Shown one piece after another: positions 22,106-32,377 of a stretch of DNA of 64,000 nt; positions within the stretch are counted from its first letter, which is position 1; every line of letters begins with the position of its first letter. Source of the DNA: Morchella semilibera (lineage: Eukaryota; Ascomycota; Pezizomycetes; Pezizales; Morchellaceae); assembly GCA_009192285.1 (NCBI GenBank), contig CM018603.1, positions 1,043,307-1,107,306 on the forward strand, written 5' to 3'. The notes under the pieces are model-generated. The model ran no database searches. It saw only the letters and a program-made list of their open reading frames with translations, and had not been told where the DNA came from. Both the position numbers and the translations under genes were made by a program.

Positions 22106-25100
22106 ATGGTGAGGCGGAAGAAGGATTGGCGGCGGTTTGACTACGAAAGAGGGGAGCTTGAAGGTGAAGGGGCGGGTCAGCGGGCCCTACCAGATCAAGA
22201 GCGTGGGGCCCCACCAGACCAAGAACCTCAGGCCCAACCAGTTCAAGAGCCTGAAGTCCAACCAGCTCAAGGACCTGAAGTCCAACCAGCTCAACCTGTG
22301 GCCCAACCAGATCAAGAACCTACACCTCAACCAAACCAAGAGCCTGATGCCCAACAATATCGATACCAAGAACCTAGAAGGCCTGTAATACCCGCCATAG
22401 ACCCTAGTCTAGTGCCAGCATCCATAATGGCGGTCATATCACGGGATCCCCCTCTAAACACTCTTTCTAGAGATCTTGTGCCTGCTGATTCAAGCTATGC
22501 ACTCCAAAGGTTTATTGAATCGCCAACGTTGCCATTAGCCTCTTTGGTGGAGCCACCTAATCTAGATACCTCTTCGGATCGGAAATCTATGTCTGGGACA
22601 GGGGATAATACTTCATCACCATTAAATCAGCGGCCGATATATGGGATACATGGCCAGATTACTCAGGCGGGAAATTCGATGGACCTGTAAGAATCTTTAT
22701 ATTTATTAACCTTGAGCTGCTTCTTATGCTTCGAAAGAATTTATTCTAACATGTAGTCACTGTTCGTATAGAGTACAACCTGTGCCTTTGCCCTCATTAA
22801 ACACCAGTCTTGCCAATATGAAGTTACAACAGCACCCTGATATTGCTGAGCTACTGGAAGGTGGGAGTGAAAATTCAGGTAGCTCAGGTAGTTTGGAGCG
22901 ACTACGTGCACTACGGCAGCGATCTACCAACCCATCCATCAACCCAAGTCTTGGGACTGATGAGTTGGTGGATGATCTAATGTTATTAGATTTTGCCTCA
23001 CCTAGGGTGGCAAGCCCCATATTGCTAGATTCCCCGGTCCGAGATAAGAAGCTACGGGAGGGCGCGCCTGAGAATCAGAGACCCCCTCATCAGGACGAAA
23101 TACGAAATATTGCTGTAGAGCCTTCGCCAGGCAAAAATCTAAACGACCCAGCTCCTCAAATCGGGACGACCCAGAATTCTCAACGCCCAAAGCCGCTCTC
23201 ATATTCGTCATCCTCAGTAGCATTCACCCCACCTTCTAACTTATTGGTACCCAGAAAGAGTCGGGCCCCCAGAGAATTTACGCAGTATACACCACTCATG
23301 TCACCAATGGGTAGTCATTACCTATCTGAACGCGAGAGGGCACCGGGTTTGTCTCGTATACAATTTGGACACTTCCCGCCACCTGGATTACGGGATTCAC
23401 ATGGACTACCAATGCCAGTGCCTGAACCATCATCCTCATCTGGAGCGGACGTGGTACCACAGCAGCCGCTAGGGTCGCAGCTGGATGAACAATCATCCTC
23501 ATCTAGAGTGGACGTCTCACCACGACAGCCGTTAGGGTCACAACGATCTGAACCATCGTCCCCATCTAGAGTTGACGTGATATTACAGCAGCCGTTAGGG
23601 TCGCAACTGCATGGACCATCATCCTCACCCGGAATGGATGCGATATCACAGCAGCCGCTAGGATTGAGGCTATACGAATCTTCGTTCTCAACAGAAATAA
23701 TATCGTCACCTGAGCCCTCATTCTCACATAGACAATCATCCTCATCTGGAGTAGACGTGATACCACAACAGCCACTAGGATTGCAGCATGAACCATCATC
23801 CTCACCTGGAATGGATGCGGCATCACAGCAGCCGTTAGGATTGAGGTTATATGAATCTTTCTTCTCAACAGAGATAATACCGTCACCTAGGCCCTTATTC
23901 TCACATGGACAATCATCCTCATACGGGCCCTCACCCTCAACCATGGCGAATCCGGTTCCGGCACATCTATCAGATATATTCTCTCAACGCCCTGGGCCTT
24001 TATTCTCCAGGAAATCATCTAGGCAATCATACAAGGGATCCTCTGAATTGGGGGTGAATAAGGGGCTTCAATCACGGTTACCCCTCGCCAAAGCAAGGCC
24101 ACTTCCTGGAATACGCAATATACCAAATCCGCCACAACTACCTATAGATAGCCCATCAGCATCTAGACCACCGCCCGAACCAACACCCGAACCGATTAGA
24201 ACTGACGGGCTGCAACGGCGGCCATCTGTGGCTTCCCCATTGTCACCCAAGCAACCAGAATCTCAATCCCTTGTATCCTCGAATCTGGGGGGACAATTAC
24301 CCCATAGGTTACCAACTGGACCAATAGCTAGATTGTTGACAGCGGATGGTCTGCGACCACGGATATCTGCGGCATTCCGCCCTCCACATAGATCGCTGAA
24401 ATCTCAATCCTCTACACCATCGAATCTAGAAAGCCAATTGCCGCCTGGCTCATCTAGGTCAGCATCCCAGTCCTCTTCCTCAGCTCGAGTTCGAGCGTAT
24501 CGTCAAGGGCTGCGTCCTCGAACGTCAGAACGACCACGACTATATGGAATGTGGAAACCTAGCGGACCAATGATTCCTGGAGGCGGTACACCTCAACACG
24601 GTGATACTGATGGGATGCGAGAACCACAAGATATGGAATCAGATCAACCAAATACGGGTAGAATACTATATCAAGAACCTACATTTGAGGTATTGGCAGA
24701 ACAAACGCATCCGCAAATTGACCTCTCATTTATAGAGCCCGAGGAGCAGGAGGGGAAGCATAGTGGGAATATGCGCCCGCCAACTGAGCCGCCGGGGCTA
24801 TGTGAGCTACTGGGGGTATCTGAGCTAGTGGGGGTATCTGAGCTATTGGGACCACGTGAACTGCTGGAAGCACAATTTCTCCCACGGCGCGACCCTTTCT
24901 TCCTAACACCCGAGCAGCAGGAGATAGAGCAGGAGAGAATGCTTAGTAGAACTATACGCCTACGGGCTGGGTTACTGGGGACACCATTGGGAGCAGAACT
25001 GGGGATACTACCGGGAACACAGCTAGGGACACAATTTCTTCCGCGTCGTGATCCCTCCTTTCTAACGCCCGAGGAGCAAGATAGAGTACTTAAGACGATG

Positions 25101-25823
25101 CAACCATCATCTGGGCTATCGCAACCACAACTTCGCTCCAAGAGGGATTCTTCATTACTAATACCCGAAGAGGGACAGGGAGAGCTTAGGACTATGGAAC
25201 AATTGCAACCAAGAACACAAACTCGTCCAAATATTTATGATCCAGCTATATCACCTGAGCAGGTAGAGATCGTTCGTAGAACTATGAACCCACCGCCTGG
25301 GCTGCATTTACCACCTCCTCCAACTGGATCACCCGTTTTGGTCCCGGACCTTGAGCCCAATGATGCTAAGGGAATTCCTGAAGAACCTATGGATATTCGT
25401 TCCAATTTACAAGGAAGTATAAGGGAATATAGCCCTATCAGCCCGCCGCAAAATAGGCAACCGGCACAAAGTTTGTTTCAGCCCAGTATAGCACTGACTG
25501 GAACGCCGTCAACTAGAAAGAACAGGCACTTGAAGCAGCGAACAAAGATCAGACTGAAACACCTTGCTGAGCTACAAGCGAGTGGCCGGTTAAATGATAA
25601 CGGATTACCACATGTGCTTTCCTATAGCGAGGGAAATCCAGTTTTTGCGGATTTAATTAAGCCAGCCCAGGTTAATGTGCCCACACAGGGAGGTCAGTCA
25701 AGCGCAAAGGGAGGTCAGTCGAGCGATAGTATTAAGGAATCCTGGAAAGGGAAAGAGCCTGCAAATGAAGGTCAGCCAAGCAACACAAAGAAACCCGGTA
25801 AAGGGAAAGAACCTATGAGATAG
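22106..25823 (+). CDS. 1210-aa disordered Pro/Ser/Gln-rich repeat protein
   Basis: Exons 22106-22686 and 22772-25823 (85-nt intron, GTAAGA donor, TTCTAACA branch site). The start MVRRKKDWRRFDYERGELEG is very basic and not a signal peptide. Residues about 28-92 are built of QEP/QPAQ repeats. Residues about 412-576 hold seven or so units of about 20 residues of the type SSSSGVDVIPQQPLGLQ, partly arranged in a larger unit that includes YESSFSTEIISSPEPSFSH. Residues about 890-995 repeat FLPRRDPFFLTPEQQ three times between leucine-rich ELLGVSEL units. Near 1107 a basic stretch, TRKNRHLKQRTKIRLKHLAE, could be a localisation or nucleic-acid-binding helix. The tail is Lys/Gly/Ser-rich. No enzyme domain, membrane segment or known family. 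The long frame, intron and TATA box make it a real gene. A scaffold or nuclear role is only a guess. Confidence 0.85.
23425..23915 (+). repeat. Coding tandem repeats of about 60 bp
   Basis: Degenerate units starting near the codons for PSSSS and ending with QQPLG. Two larger units (about 23630-23760 and 23800-23915) are the most alike and suggest recent duplication. Confidence 0.75.
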
Positions 25824-26601
25824 GCTGGCCTATTAGGAATGTTTGATTACCGCATTTAACACCGTTTTAACGGAGGCTGTCACAACGAGTTACACATGGT
25901 ATGGCTAAATAGATGTCTCTGATTGACAGAGATAGGTTTTGGAGTAGTAATCGGCCTGGTTATAGCAACTGCAGCATAATAAGTTTTGATTTTTTCCCAG
26001 AGAGGAAACAGTCGGCAGGTTCCGCTTCTTCAATGAAGTGTTCAATAGTAAGGGGAGTTGAAATGATGTGTATGGTTAACTTTACATGTATCCAAGGATT
26101 CTGGTACCGTACATGTAGCCCCGATGTTACAAGGCAGAGCAACTGCCAGGGTACAGATGTACAAATACAACAGTTTTTCCGTAACCGCATGAATCTCTGT
26201 GATTCCCGAGTGATAGCCTGTGATCAAATGCCAACACTCGAGTGATACCCCATGAGAAATCCCCACCTGTGAACCAGCCCCCGTTCCAAAGTCGGTAACA
26301 CACCTCCCAACAATCCACATGTGTCCCGGGAAGATTTCCCATAAATTCAATTATTATCGTTTGAAAACAAAATAGCAGAAAAAAAAAAAAAGAACTCCGC
26401 CCGGGATTCGGAACAGAGCCTCATTTATGTCACCGGTTAATTCTTTGTAGAAACCGCACTTTGAGACGTGCACGTGCGTCAGGGACGTCATAGGGATATG
26501 TTTTTATACACGTATCTAATAGTAGTACTTATAAGTTTATACACCACCACCACCACCATTGCTGCTACCACCACTCTCCGAATAACCACAACAGCTTCCA
26601 A
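25824..26601. other. Intergenic DNA upstream of the SRPK-like gene
   Basis: Two TACATGTA palindromes (26083, 26110) and a gapped-motif copy (26238). A short CACCACCAC microsatellite lies near 26541. No gene seen. Confidence 0.5.
26238..26255 (-). repeat. Gapped motif, copy 8
   Basis: TCAT-GGGG-TATCACTCGA on the minus strand, one mismatch, about 350 bp upstream of the SRPK-like ATG. Confidence 0.65.
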
Positions 26602-27372
26602 ATGATCCCCTATTCTACTCCCTAGTAAGCCCTTTCACCTCATCTCCATATTCTCCATATTCTCTAAATCTACATTTAAAAAAACTAACCCCTTTTTCAC
26701 CCACCCTTACAGCAACCCCTCCAGCAACCTCGCCAACCTACACAGCTTCCCTGTCAGGTCCAAAGTCGATCCTACCAGCTCCCTCCAGCGCCCCAAGTCC
26801 CCTCTCTCCGCACCAGCACCAGCACCCGTCCCCACCCCCACCTCCGCTGATGATACTACCAGCCCAGAGAGCCCAAAGGGCCCCAGACCCTTAGAAGAGC
26901 TCATCCCTGAGGGAGTATCCCAGTTCTTCGAAGAAGATATCGCCGAGTACCGCCCCGGCGGCTACCACCCCGTGCATCTCGGCGACATGTTCAACGCCAA
27001 GTACCAGATCCTGCGGAAGCTAGGTTTTGGGAAGTTCTGTACTATCTGGCTTGCTGTTGATACTACGTGAGTTTTCACCTGCTAGCCCTAACTACATAAC
27101 TAACTAACGCTAAAAGCGTGGAACGGCCGGTGGCGCTCAAGATCCTAAAGGCGGACTCGGCGGGCATGGATATGGACGTGCATGAGCGGGAGACGATGCG
27201 GTATGCGCAGAGCGGCGAGCCGGAGGGCGTCGTGGTATTCCTGGAGAAGTTCGTGCATAGCGGGCCGAACGGGGAGCATGTGTGTTTGGTGTTTGGGAAG
27301 TTAGGGTGTACGCTTGCGGGCGGCGGGTACTGGGGCGGAGAGAGAAGTGTTAATGCGGGGAGGGGGTGGTAA
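26602..27372 (+). CDS. Truncated SRPK-family kinase (N-lobe only)
   Basis: Exons 26602-26624, 26713-27066 and 27117-27372 give 210 aa. SRPK kinases phosphorylate Arg/Ser-rich splicing factors. After a Pro/Ser-rich lead, residues about 78-140 match the SRPK start: EDIAEYRPGGYHPVHLGDMF, then YQILRKLGFGKFCTIWLAVD (glycine loop), VALKILKAD (ATP-binding Lys) and HVCLVFGKLG (hinge). The protein then runs into a Gly-rich tail (CTLAGGGYWGGERSVNAG) and stops. The catalytic loop, the DFG motif and the whole C-lobe are missing, and I see no continuation downstream in any frame. Both introns are clean and in frame, so it may still be expressed, but it cannot be an active kinase as it stands. It is likely a decaying paralogue of an SRPK gene elsewhere. 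Confidence 0.75.
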
Positions 27373-28284
27373 TTGGGCGGTGGTAGATAGGTGGAGGTAC
27401 TGTGTAGAATATACATAGAGGTGCGTACATATTTTCCATTTTTGGGGTAAACCAGAGAATAACGGGTGTATTAGAAAATATAATTGCTGCTATACCCTAC
27501 ACATATCTTTTTCTCCCCCCCCCCCCTTTTTTTGGCGGTAAATGGTCACGCGGGGGGGGGGGGAGGGTGAGGGGGAAGGGTGAGGGGTTTTATGTGCATA
27601 TTGATGACGTGACTAGCTTCCGGATCAACGGTTCAGGATGACCACCGGGGTCCGGAAAGGGGAAGCCGCATCACAGATTACCACTCGGTCATGCATTGTG
27701 TTGGGTTGTTAAGGCTCCGAGTGATATGCAATGATCCTTTCACCCTATACCTTGGCGTCGCCAATTCATTGACGGGGTCGTTTTGTGCACGTATTAGCTT
27801 TCCTTTTCCCTAAATAATTACGGAGGCCAGTAACCCCTCCGAATATTGACAGGAATGTGGACTACAATTCTGCTATATTTCGTTCCTACTTCGCGCCACG
27901 GCTACTCGCAACATGCTCTAATTAATCTTGCACGGGTACATAGACATTATTCCAGACTAGGTTACCCCCGATGGTCATTTGTGAAAGCCCGACTCGGTCA
28001 CCACTCAACCCCCCGTGATACCTAACTAAAGGAGAGGAAGGGAAAAAAAGAAAAACCCCTACCCTGGAATCCTCACAATATCAAACAGCACACAGCACTC
28101 CCATAGAAACCACCAAACAGCTCAGACCCACTAGTGTCAAAATTCAACCAACCCCCACCCTCCAAAAAAGATTTAGAGGTGGGTAGACAACCAGCAGTTT
28201 CAGCAGGGTCTAGATTGATTTGATCCATTCACTCCAGCAGGATGTCCTACAGCTTGAAAAAAAATCATTTTGCACCCTATGAAT
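27373..28284. other. Intergenic DNA with facing motif copies and homopolymers
   Basis: Long C and G runs at about 27517 and 27551, then a degenerate plus-strand motif copy (27671-27688) facing the minus-strand copy at 27717. No gene seen. Confidence 0.5.
27717..27734 (-). repeat. Gapped motif, copy 9
   Basis: TCAT-TGCA-TATCACTCGG, perfect, minus strand. A degenerate plus-strand copy (TCAC-AGAT-TACCACTCGG) lies 28 bp before it, the closest facing pair in the window. Confidence 0.7.
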
Positions 28285-28349
28285 GGTCGGTGTGATGGTA
28301 GCGTGTGGTCTCACACAAAGACCGGGGGTTGAGTCCCTTGCGGGTGGTC
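28285..28349 (+). pseudogene. tRNA-like Pol III relic
   Basis: The stretch has an A-box-like start (GTGTGATGGTAGCGTG), a hairpin GTGTG-GTCT-CACAC where the anticodon arm should be, and a B-box-like GGGTTGAGTCCC. The acceptor ends do not pair, so it is not a working tRNA. It may be a tRNA pseudogene or the head of a SINE. Confidence 0.3.
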
Positions 28350-28654
28350 CTGATACTATTCCACAACCTTCTAGTGTGGATTATACTGGCCCAGTTGACG
28401 TTCCACACCCCCCCTCAATTTGAGGAAACATATTTTGAACCTCGCCTGTTCTTGCCTTTGCCCATGCGCTGGTTAAAAGCCCAAATAAAGATTTTTCTTT
28501 TTTTAGAAGCTATCAGGAAATCGCATGGGACTGACCAGTTGCTAATTCCTCATTAAAGTAAAGAAGTGTAGTCGTTCTACAGCTGCCCCAACACGGGAGT
28601 TCAGGTTTTCTGCCGTGATGGGCTGAAAGTAATGACAAAAAGAAGCTTTAATAA

Positions 28655-28732
28655 AGCCCCACGCGGGGGTCGAACCCGCAACCTTGAGATTACGTTAAGA
28701 GTCTCACGCTCTACCGATTGAGCTAGCGAGGC
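28655..28732 (-). tRNA. tRNA-Lys (CTT) with a 5-nt insertion
   Basis: The acceptor is GCCTCGC/GTGGGGC, the D arm GCTC...GAGC, and the T arm GCGGG-TTCGACC-CCCGC. The anticodon stem TGAGA/TCTCA encloses 12 nt: CTCTTA, ACGTA, A. The anticodon CTT is clear, and five extra bases (28691-28695) sit exactly after position 37, where eukaryotic tRNA introns lie. Five bases is very short for a spliced intron. Everything else about the gene looks functional. Confidence 0.9.
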
Positions 28733-29624
28733 ATGTATCCCGGCCCTTAGTTTGTGATTACAAAGCAGTCGAAAAAAGAAACCAATAACGAGTGATTAGA
28801 AATGATCAAACCGACGTGCAGTGTCTTTTTTGTTTTTTCTTGTTTACATCATTAATTGTATTAAGTTTTTGTGATTGTAGACAAAGAGCTGCCTGCAGTC
28901 TGGAGAGTAGAACTAGGTGAATTGGAGCAGCCAATAAAATCTCTACATAAAGCAGATATCCGTCGCAATTGAAAATCAATATAGGGAATAAGACACAAAG
29001 CCATGACTAACTACATACTTAGATAACAGTGTATAAAACACATTGTCCTCTCCTTTCCTCCTTTGTTAGTAGCGCCTTCAGGTCGTAGTTAACCACTCAG
29101 ACTAACGACTAGGTACTAATCCTCCTCCTCCAGAATGAACATGACCAATGCCTTCCTGCCTGGCCACGTGCAAGAAAACATGGCCAGGCGTCATTGACAT
29201 AGTGTCTACTGTAGCTCGCCCCACACTCTAGCAGCGAAGTCAAACAAACATAGGGCAATTAACAGAAAAAATAGTTAAAGCTTCGATCCGAAGCTAATGC
29301 CCAACGAAATAACACCCCTAGAAACTTAGACAGATAAAAGAAATAGACAGGGAAACTTTAAAGAAAACCTATACTCCGATTTGGTGGTCCACTTTGATCC
29401 ACCCCGCAAGCAACTAAAGAGTCCCGGAAAAGAGTAGATAAAAAAGATACCAGGAATGAGAAATGTTAGGGAAAGAAGATAGCAGGGCCTAGATAAGAAA
29501 ATGGGGTGAAAAGATAGCAAAAAATAAAGTAGGGTTAACCACCAATTTACAGCCATCCTAGTATCATAAAAGGGGAATATGCACATATTGAGAAAGAAAT
29601 AGGTATTTTACGACGATACCTCTA
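28733..29624. other. Intergenic DNA
   Basis: AT-rich spacer between tRNA-Lys and the CHIP-type gene. A gapped-motif copy lies at 28788. No gene seen. Confidence 0.5.
28788..28805 (-). repeat. Gapped motif, copy 10 (upstream of tRNA-Lys)
   Basis: TCAT-TTCT-AATCACTCGT on the minus strand, two mismatches, 56 bp upstream of the tRNA-Lys 5' end and in the same sense. Confidence 0.5.
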
Positions 29625-30852
29625 TCACCAATCAACAGCCCACCCATTTTCTTTCAAAAACAGATCACTCGCCGCCTTCAATGCATAGTTCGGAACAAGA
29701 TCTTTCTCGGTCAAAGGCTCCCTAGTCAACGGGTCGGTCTGTGAACGCTTTAAATGGTCCAGAAGTGTCGCGCGGTCGTAAGAATGCCCATGTTTGGTCT
29801 ATTACACCCACTACATCAACCACAATGACCAATCAAAAAGCTAGGGTAACGGGGGAAACCTACGATAACCGGATCTAGCATGATCGAGAAAGTGATGTTA
29901 TCAATGAGATAATCCGGGACTTCCCTTCTGGCACACCTTATAGCCTCTGCCTTCCCAAATACGTCCTCCAAAGTTCTCACATTTTCCTTCGCTTCATGCC
30001 TGATAGTCTCCTCTTGCTCTGAGAAGTCCCTAGTATCGTTCACTCCACGTTTTTTCAGCACTTCCCCAACTGCCCTATCTGCATCACGCTCAATGATATC
30101 CATCATTTTCTGCATCAACTGACACTCCCTTTCTTTACGTTTCTCTTCACGCTGCTCCCACCGCTTCTTTTTGGCGTCTAGACAGGCTGCTGCAATTGCT
30201 GCGACGGAGGGGGAACGCTGAGCAAGTGCGAGCTCGTAGGCGGTCATAGAAGAATGGAGAGCCTCACTGGGGTGATCGAGCGCTAGTTGAGCTTGCCCGA
30301 GGTAGCTGTATGCTTTCACTGCGGGGATGTTAGCGCGGGGAGGTGGGAAGGAAGGCGGGGGATGATTGGGGGTTAGAGTGACTCACTGCTTGTGGGGTTG
30401 AGGTCAATTGCTTTAAGACAGTCATTAATAACGTCCTCGAACATATCCATTCTGAGCCTAGCAAGGGCACGGTTGGTAAAGAATGCAGCATTGGTACTGT
30501 CGCGAATTATACTGTTCAGGGTGAACGTTAGTCTCATCGTTGGTTTGTAGGTAGCTACCAAGCTTTGTTTGACTCCCCCCCCCCCCACCTCCCCACCCAT
30601 CCTACCCCCGAAGCAGGTCAACCTATACTTGCCTACCTACCGTAGAGATTCTTGTATACTTCGTGATCTCCCCAGCAAAACAGATGGGGATTATGCTTAC
30701 GCTTGAGTATAGAACTTCTCGGCCCCCGAGAAGTCGCCAGCTTGGAAGCACCTACAGAGTCCCCATGCGTCAGCTTTCGATACCCACTCCCTGGAAGAGC
30801 TAAAGGCTTACACGTTCCCCTTCTGCTTCAGTTCGTCCGCCTTCATAGCCAT
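29625..30852 (-). CDS. CHIP/STUB1-type TPR and U-box E3 ubiquitin ligase
   Basis: CHIP proteins bind the C-terminus of Hsp70/Hsp90 through TPRs and ubiquitinate misfolded clients. Exons on the minus strand are 30852-30812, 30751-30701, 30511-30387, 30318-29864 and 29798-29625, giving 281 aa (human CHIP has 303). The TPR part includes ADELKQKGNVCFQAGDFSGA, FFTNRALARLRMDMFEDVIN and YSYLGQAQLALDHPSEALHS. A charged helical linker follows (KKKRWEQREEKRKERE). The U-box reads DYLIDNITFSIMLDPVI, TKHGHSYDRATLLDHLKRSQ, TDPLTREPLTEKDLVPNYAL. It ends NGWAVDW. All four introns are GT-AG. The ATG at 30852 is the first in frame. Upstream, a basic frame preceded by a TCTCTAG acceptor (near 30992) could be a 5' UTR exon or an extended N-terminus. 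The identification rests on domain order and U-box residues. Confidence 0.92.
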
Positions 30853-32377
30853 TTCTTCAGCCTTGTTCACTGACTTTCTCTTTCCCGTTCCCTTCCGCTT
30901 TCTCTTTCGAAACCCACCCTTTTCCCGGATCCGCTCGAAGCTCAAAGAGGACCCCAGTTGGTCTGCTTTTCCAGGAACCGGCTAGAGATAGTAAGAATCT
31001 CTTATCTTATCCACCGAAATGAAATTCGTGGAGCGATTGGTGGTGACGAGGCTTAGAGGAATGAGTGATGGTGTGTAGGTAGGTTAGGGTAGCAGGGCAC
31101 CAGGTGTAACGGCTCGTTTAAGACAAACAATAAACGTTTATACCTCTAGCCTCTGTCTATTTAGTGTGTAAGGACCCTAGACAAGAGAATAACCGCTATG
31201 CAGTAAAGGGACGCCAAAACGAAGATCCGAAAAAATCCGCAGCGATAAGAACAGGTCAACGAACGAAGGGGGAAGGGGAAAGGAGGAGTGGTGATGGTGG
31301 TGGTTGTGGTTAGGACCTTAACCACGATACCTGCTTACAGGATGTTAGAACGTGCTGGAAATCCTATGATTCCTGTCACGCACAACTGGCAGGGGTTGGT
31401 CGGTAGGGTTGGCACGAGCTTCAAGTGGTGGAGTGTTGCTGTTACTGCCGTTGCTGCCGCTGCACAGCCATGTTCAACCGTCGGGTCGGGTTCGAGCCAC
31501 AGCTGCAGAAACACCACTGGGGTTGTTGCCTGACTTTGTCATTGACTGCGATGTCGGGCGATATTCAAATCCATTCTACAAAAATCTACAGCGGAAGAAG
31601 ACAGAAACAGTTATCATGTGCCTCTCCTTTGTGGGCCACATTGGCATATAACCTGTCAGTGGTGGTAATAAGAATTTAATACTTAAGTGGCCGATAGTGA
31701 TAGTGTGGAGAGACCGATCGAACCAATGCAGATGTCTTCTGTAGTACTCGGCCATCCACGCATGTACCTACAGTAATAAAAAGTGGGGAGGTTCCCGTCT
31801 ATCCTAGTAGTGCCATATTGTAAGGAGATAGGTAAAATAGCCCAAATTTATGTGATATCATAACCTTTTTAGGCCCGCTGTCTTAATCAATGTACTATAC
31901 ACTAGGCATACTAGTGCTCCGAAGCACATATTTCAATTGACCAGGTTATATGTAGTCGCATTCGTGAAAATCAAGATAATCCCACAACCAATAAAAACCA
32001 CCAGGTCACCGCTTAATCTGATACAATCTCGGTTCAAAGTTTCAAAGGCAAAAGCGTCAACAAAGGTACCTCATGACTGAACATGATCACCATTTCAATT
32101 GAGACAAAGCGAAACGCGAAGTAGAAGAAGGGAAAGAGGAAAACCCGTAAACTAGAAATGAAAGGAACGAATGAGAAATGGAAAAGAGAAAGGGAACCGA
32201 AAAAAACGTGAGCCCTCCAGGATTCAGTTTACTTTTCAAATCTGCACACTCACGCTCCACCTTCTCTGTTTTTTCTGTAGCTTGCCTATTTACCATCTCT
32301 GTTAGTCTTCTCCATTATTTGTTCCAAGTATTAGAAAAGAGAAGGTAGTCTAGTCGCTCAACCCGTCCCCATAGTCC
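30853..32377. other. Intergenic DNA
   Basis: The first 140 bp upstream of the CHIP-type ATG read as a basic open frame on the minus strand (RKRKRKGTGKRKS), possibly transcribed leader. The remainder has no coding or RNA signal. Confidence 0.45.
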
